From CAWCDJ01 sp963836015 (GTDB taxonomy: Bacteria > Acidobacteriota > Terriglobia > Bryobacterales > Bryobacteraceae), in assembly GCA_963836015.1 (NCBI GenBank), contig CAWIIF010000008.1, positions 336,865 to 400,864 on the forward strand: a DNA stretch of 64,000 nucleotides, in the 5' to 3' direction. This document shows, one piece after another, positions 62,443-64,000 of this stretch. The notes under the pieces were generated by a model that did no database searches, was not told where the DNA came from, and worked only from the letters and a program-made list of their open reading frames with translations. Within the stretch, counting starts at the first letter, position 1, and each line of letters starts with the position of its first letter. The translations under genes were made by a program, and so were the position numbers.

Positions 62443-62997
62443 CTACGCGGCTACCAGGCGGCCGCGCGGTTTGAGCGAAGACTGGGACTGGACCGGCTGG
62501 GCGGCGGCCAGGTTGGTGGTTCCGGCGAAATAATCGGCGATGGGGTACAGGGGATAGGGTTCGGTTTCGGCGAAGGCACGGCCGAGCTTGTGCTGAATGC
62601 GATAAATGATATGAAAGAACAAGCCCCGGTCGATGTGCAACTGGCGGCAGCAGAGTTTCCAGTCGGCGCCGAGTATGAAATGGTAACGGAATATACGCTG
62701 CTCAGATTCATCGAGCACCCGCCGGCTAATAATGCAGAAGTCGGCCAGGAATTCTTCCCGCTTCCGGGAGTAGCTCCGCCGGCCCTCACTGCCGGGGCGG
62801 AAGTCCAACGTGACGGCTCCCACGTGCGATACGGCGGCGCATTCGCGGAAGCGGTTGTAACAGGTTCGAAAGACGGCCCTAAATACGCACTGGCAAGGCA
62901 CTTCCTTACCTGCGCGTACGACCCGGATTCCGTTCCCATGGCAATGGGAGCATGATGTCTTTGCCAAGCCAAGCGTGTTCGATCGGTTCCAAAGCAT
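62443..62997 (-). CDS. Zinc-motif protein of unknown function with HTH-like segment
   Basis: The 184-residue protein begins with two Cys pairs, CSHCHGNG and CQC, at about 16-37, a DnaJ-like or treble-clef-like zinc knuckle. A long helical middle follows (RKREEFLADFCIISRRVLDESEQRIFRYHFILGADWKLCCRQLHIDRGLFFHIIYRIQHKLGRAF, about 80-145) that looks like a sigma-region-4-type HTH. The tail has PYPLYPIADYFAG. I recognise this only as a protein type in Acidobacteria; a DNA- or RNA-binding role is inferred. It is divergent from the XRE gene across an AT-rich gap. Confidence 0.68.
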   Translation of the reverse strand: MLWNRSNTLGLAKTSCSHCHGNGIRVVRAGKEVPCQCVFRAVFRTCYNRFRECAAVSHVGAVTLDFRPGSEGRRSYSRKREEFLADFCIISRRVLDESEQRIFRYHFILGADWKLCCRQLHIDRGLFFHIIYRIQHKLGRAFAETEPYPLYPIADYFAGTTNLAAAQPVQSQSSLKPRGRLVAA

Positions 62998-63266
62998 GAT
63001 CAGAATGTCCTTCTGGCGGGCTCTTTTTTCGTACCGCCATTCGGTTACGACAACTGTACTGAATCTAACATTACAAAAGAAAACGTCAATCAGTTCAAAC
63101 GAATTTTCTGAAAACTACTAAGCATTCTAGTACTGCCATCGGAGTACTAACCTTTTGCTATGATCCATTTAGAGCTATCCGAAGATAATGTAAAATCACC
63201 GAAAATAAGTGGAATATTCTACAGATAAATCGTAACTATTACCTACCCTCTATTTCTGGGAGACAT
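62998..63266. promoter_or_regulatory. AT-rich divergent regulatory gap
   Basis: This gap is far less GC-rich than all flanks (17 of 60 bases in 63061-63120). It separates the minus-strand zinc-motif gene from the plus-strand XRE gene. It contains an inverted repeat TAGTACT-N8-AGTACTA at 63128-63149 and several TATAAT-like tracts, but no gene. It may hold the promoters of both genes and an operator, or be a remnant of inserted DNA. Confidence 0.5.
63128..63149. promoter_or_regulatory. Candidate operator, perfect 7-base inverted repeat
   Basis: TAGTACT (63128-63134) and AGTACTA (63143-63149) pair perfectly around GCCATCGG; each arm also includes the palindrome AGTACT. The spacing of 15 bases between arm centres suits a dimeric HTH protein such as the XRE regulator encoded 118 bases downstream. 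Pairing is seen; binding is inferred. Confidence 0.45.
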
Positions 63267-63527
63267 ATGCCTCAACGAGACGGAGGGCCGAAAAATTCCA
63301 TGAATTTCTGGGAACTGGAGCGCCGGATGATTGCCAACCTTCGCGAGCGCGTCCGCTGCGGGGACATGACGGAGCGCGGGCTGGCGCGGCTGACCGGAGT
63401 ATCGCAGCCGCATATCCATAATGTCCTGAAGGGAAAGCGCGACCTCTCGATGGAAACGGCTGATACGATACTATCGGCCCTGGGGATGGACCTGGCCGAC
63501 CTGCTGGATTCTCAGGAACCGCGCTAG
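63267..63527 (+). CDS. XRE-family helix-turn-helix regulator
   Basis: The 86-residue protein is a Cro/C1-type HTH: MIANLRERVRCGDMTERGLARLTGVSQPHIHNVLKGKRDLSMETADTILSALGMDLADLL (about 21-80), with the recognition helix in SQPHIHNVLKG. A GGGAG lies six bases before the ATG. Nothing but the HTH is present, so it is a DNA-binding module without a sensor domain. It is followed 41 bases later by a gene that leaves the window; those two may be coupled as regulator and target. Confidence 0.86.
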   Translation: MPQRDGGPKNSMNFWELERRMIANLRERVRCGDMTERGLARLTGVSQPHIHNVLKGKRDLSMETADTILSALGMDLADLLDSQEPR

Positions 63528-63568
63528 ACACACAACCGCAAGCGTATGTTCCAATAGGGTGCTTGGGG

Positions 63569-64000
63569 GTGGGGCGATTGAACCGACCCGGAAAGAGCTC
63601 CGAAGTTCGGGGGGCCCGGCTGGAACGGCTGGCGCGGAGAATCCAGGAACTGGCCGGCAAAGACTCGGAATTGCTGCGGCAGTCCCGGGAGATGGCGGCG
63701 GTGCGCAGGGCGGCGGCCCTGGAACTGCACCGGACGTGCGCCGGAGTGGCGGCCGACCTGAACCACCTGCTGCCGCGCGACGAAGTCATGCTCGACCCGC
63801 CCGAGTTCGCCGAGGCCGCGTTCCGGGAGGATTCGGCCAACCTGGTGCAGATCAACATCCGGGGGCGGATTCTGCAGATTTCGTATACCGGCACGGGGGA
63901 CCTGGTCTCGACCGAGGACTTCCGCATTCCCTATAGCCTGGAAGGAGCCATTCGCGCCTTCAACCAGGAACTGCTCGAAAAGGAAGTGATCGAAGAGCAG
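63569..64000 (+). CDS. Partial gene, coiled-coil start, 3' end outside window
   Basis: A frame open to the right edge (144 codons) encodes a protein with a helical, probably coiled-coil, N-terminus (RLERLARRIQELAGKDSELL about residues 15-34) and a beta-rich part with LVQINIRGRILQISYTGTGDLVSTEDF (about 95-121). GTG at 63569, TTG at 63563 and TTG at 63578 are all in frame; I use the GTG. No domain is recognised. Position behind the XRE regulator suggests it could be its target. Confidence 0.6.
   Translation, partial: MGRLNRPGKSSEVRGARLERLARRIQELAGKDSELLRQSREMAAVRRAAALELHRTCAGVAADLNHLLPRDEVMLDPPEFAEAAFREDSANLVQINIRGRILQISYTGTGDLVSTEDFRIPYSLEGAIRAFNQELLEKEVIEEQ

Noticed and set aside
1..64000. 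rRNA, tRNA, CRISPR, IS elements, prophage, origin
   Set aside because: No tRNA-like cloverleaf, no spaced direct repeats, no transposase, integrase or structural phage gene and no DnaA-box cluster were seen on reading both strands. Small elements could have been missed by eye.

Overview
The window is high-GC bacterial DNA, most likely from an acidobacterium of the Candidatus Solibacter / Bryobacter type. This is inferred from gene content, since there is no rRNA gene. The pointers are a MacB-like permease with the N-terminal helper segment of the acidobacterial 'ADOP' family behind a PadR regulator, a very large Oar-like TonB-dependent receptor with a carboxypeptidase-regulatory domain, an ECF sigma factor overlapping a Ser/Thr kinase, two DUF1080/LamG-like secreted proteins, and many secreted proteins of unknown function. 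The DNA reads as ordinary chromosome with a few accessory patches. I found no rRNA, tRNA, CRISPR array, insertion sequence or prophage.

Layout. 1-4.9 kb (minus strand): a yvcK gene running off the left edge behind a TPR protein, then galT, a yraN nuclease, a methyltransferase and a class III aminotransferase. 5-9.1 kb (plus): a hypothetical protein, a secreted esterase, two exported proteins, and a compositionally different ArsR + SRPBCC pair. 9.3-11.1 kb (minus): a 3D-domain cell wall protein, an HSL-type esterase and a DJ-1/PfpI protein. 11.2-19.8 kb: an M23 peptidase with five C-terminal repeats, a B12-binding radical SAM enzyme, a short basic ORF, the TonB receptor, a DinB-like protein and a SnoaL-like lipoprotein. 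19.8-26.2 kb: ADOP permease and PadR regulator, a TonB-C-like lipoprotein, a LamG-like protein, a DUF1569 remnant and a Tat-exported aldo/keto reductase with ferredoxin clusters. 26.3-31.6 kb: ECF sigma factor and kinase, then an ABC exporter. 31.7-43.6 kb (minus): three RND pump subunits and one adaptor, with a YbaK-like deacylase and a methyltransferase inserted. 43.7-50.3 kb: a GH2 beta-galactosidase facing a sortilin-like Asp-box protein. 50.4-64 kb: small housekeeping and regulatory genes, including a PAS-LuxR regulator, an ECF/anti-sigma operon, a cytochrome c-HhH fusion with a redoxin partner, an ornithine cyclodeaminase homologue, a YCII protein with an ECF42-like sigma factor, an Hpt protein, a YdjM-like membrane protein, a zinc-motif protein, and an XRE regulator after an AT-rich gap, followed by a gene that leaves the window.

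How the genes work together. Several tight operons are visible as ATGA or GTGA overlaps: adaptor-RND-RND, methyltransferase-yraN, ECF-anti-sigma, redoxin-cytochrome, cyclodeaminase-thioredoxin-like and YCII-ECF42. Secreted enzymes (esterase, GH2, DUF1080, LamG-like) and the TonB receptor suit a soil polymer scavenger. No single gene cluster stands out as a clear new defence or biosynthetic system. The least explained signals are small: (a) a palindromic interspersed repeat at three convergent gene ends, where it supplies the stop codon of the minus-strand gene each time; (b) a second interspersed repeat; (c) short proteins that look like internally deleted versions of longer families; (d) an AT-rich regulatory gap beside the zinc-motif and XRE genes.
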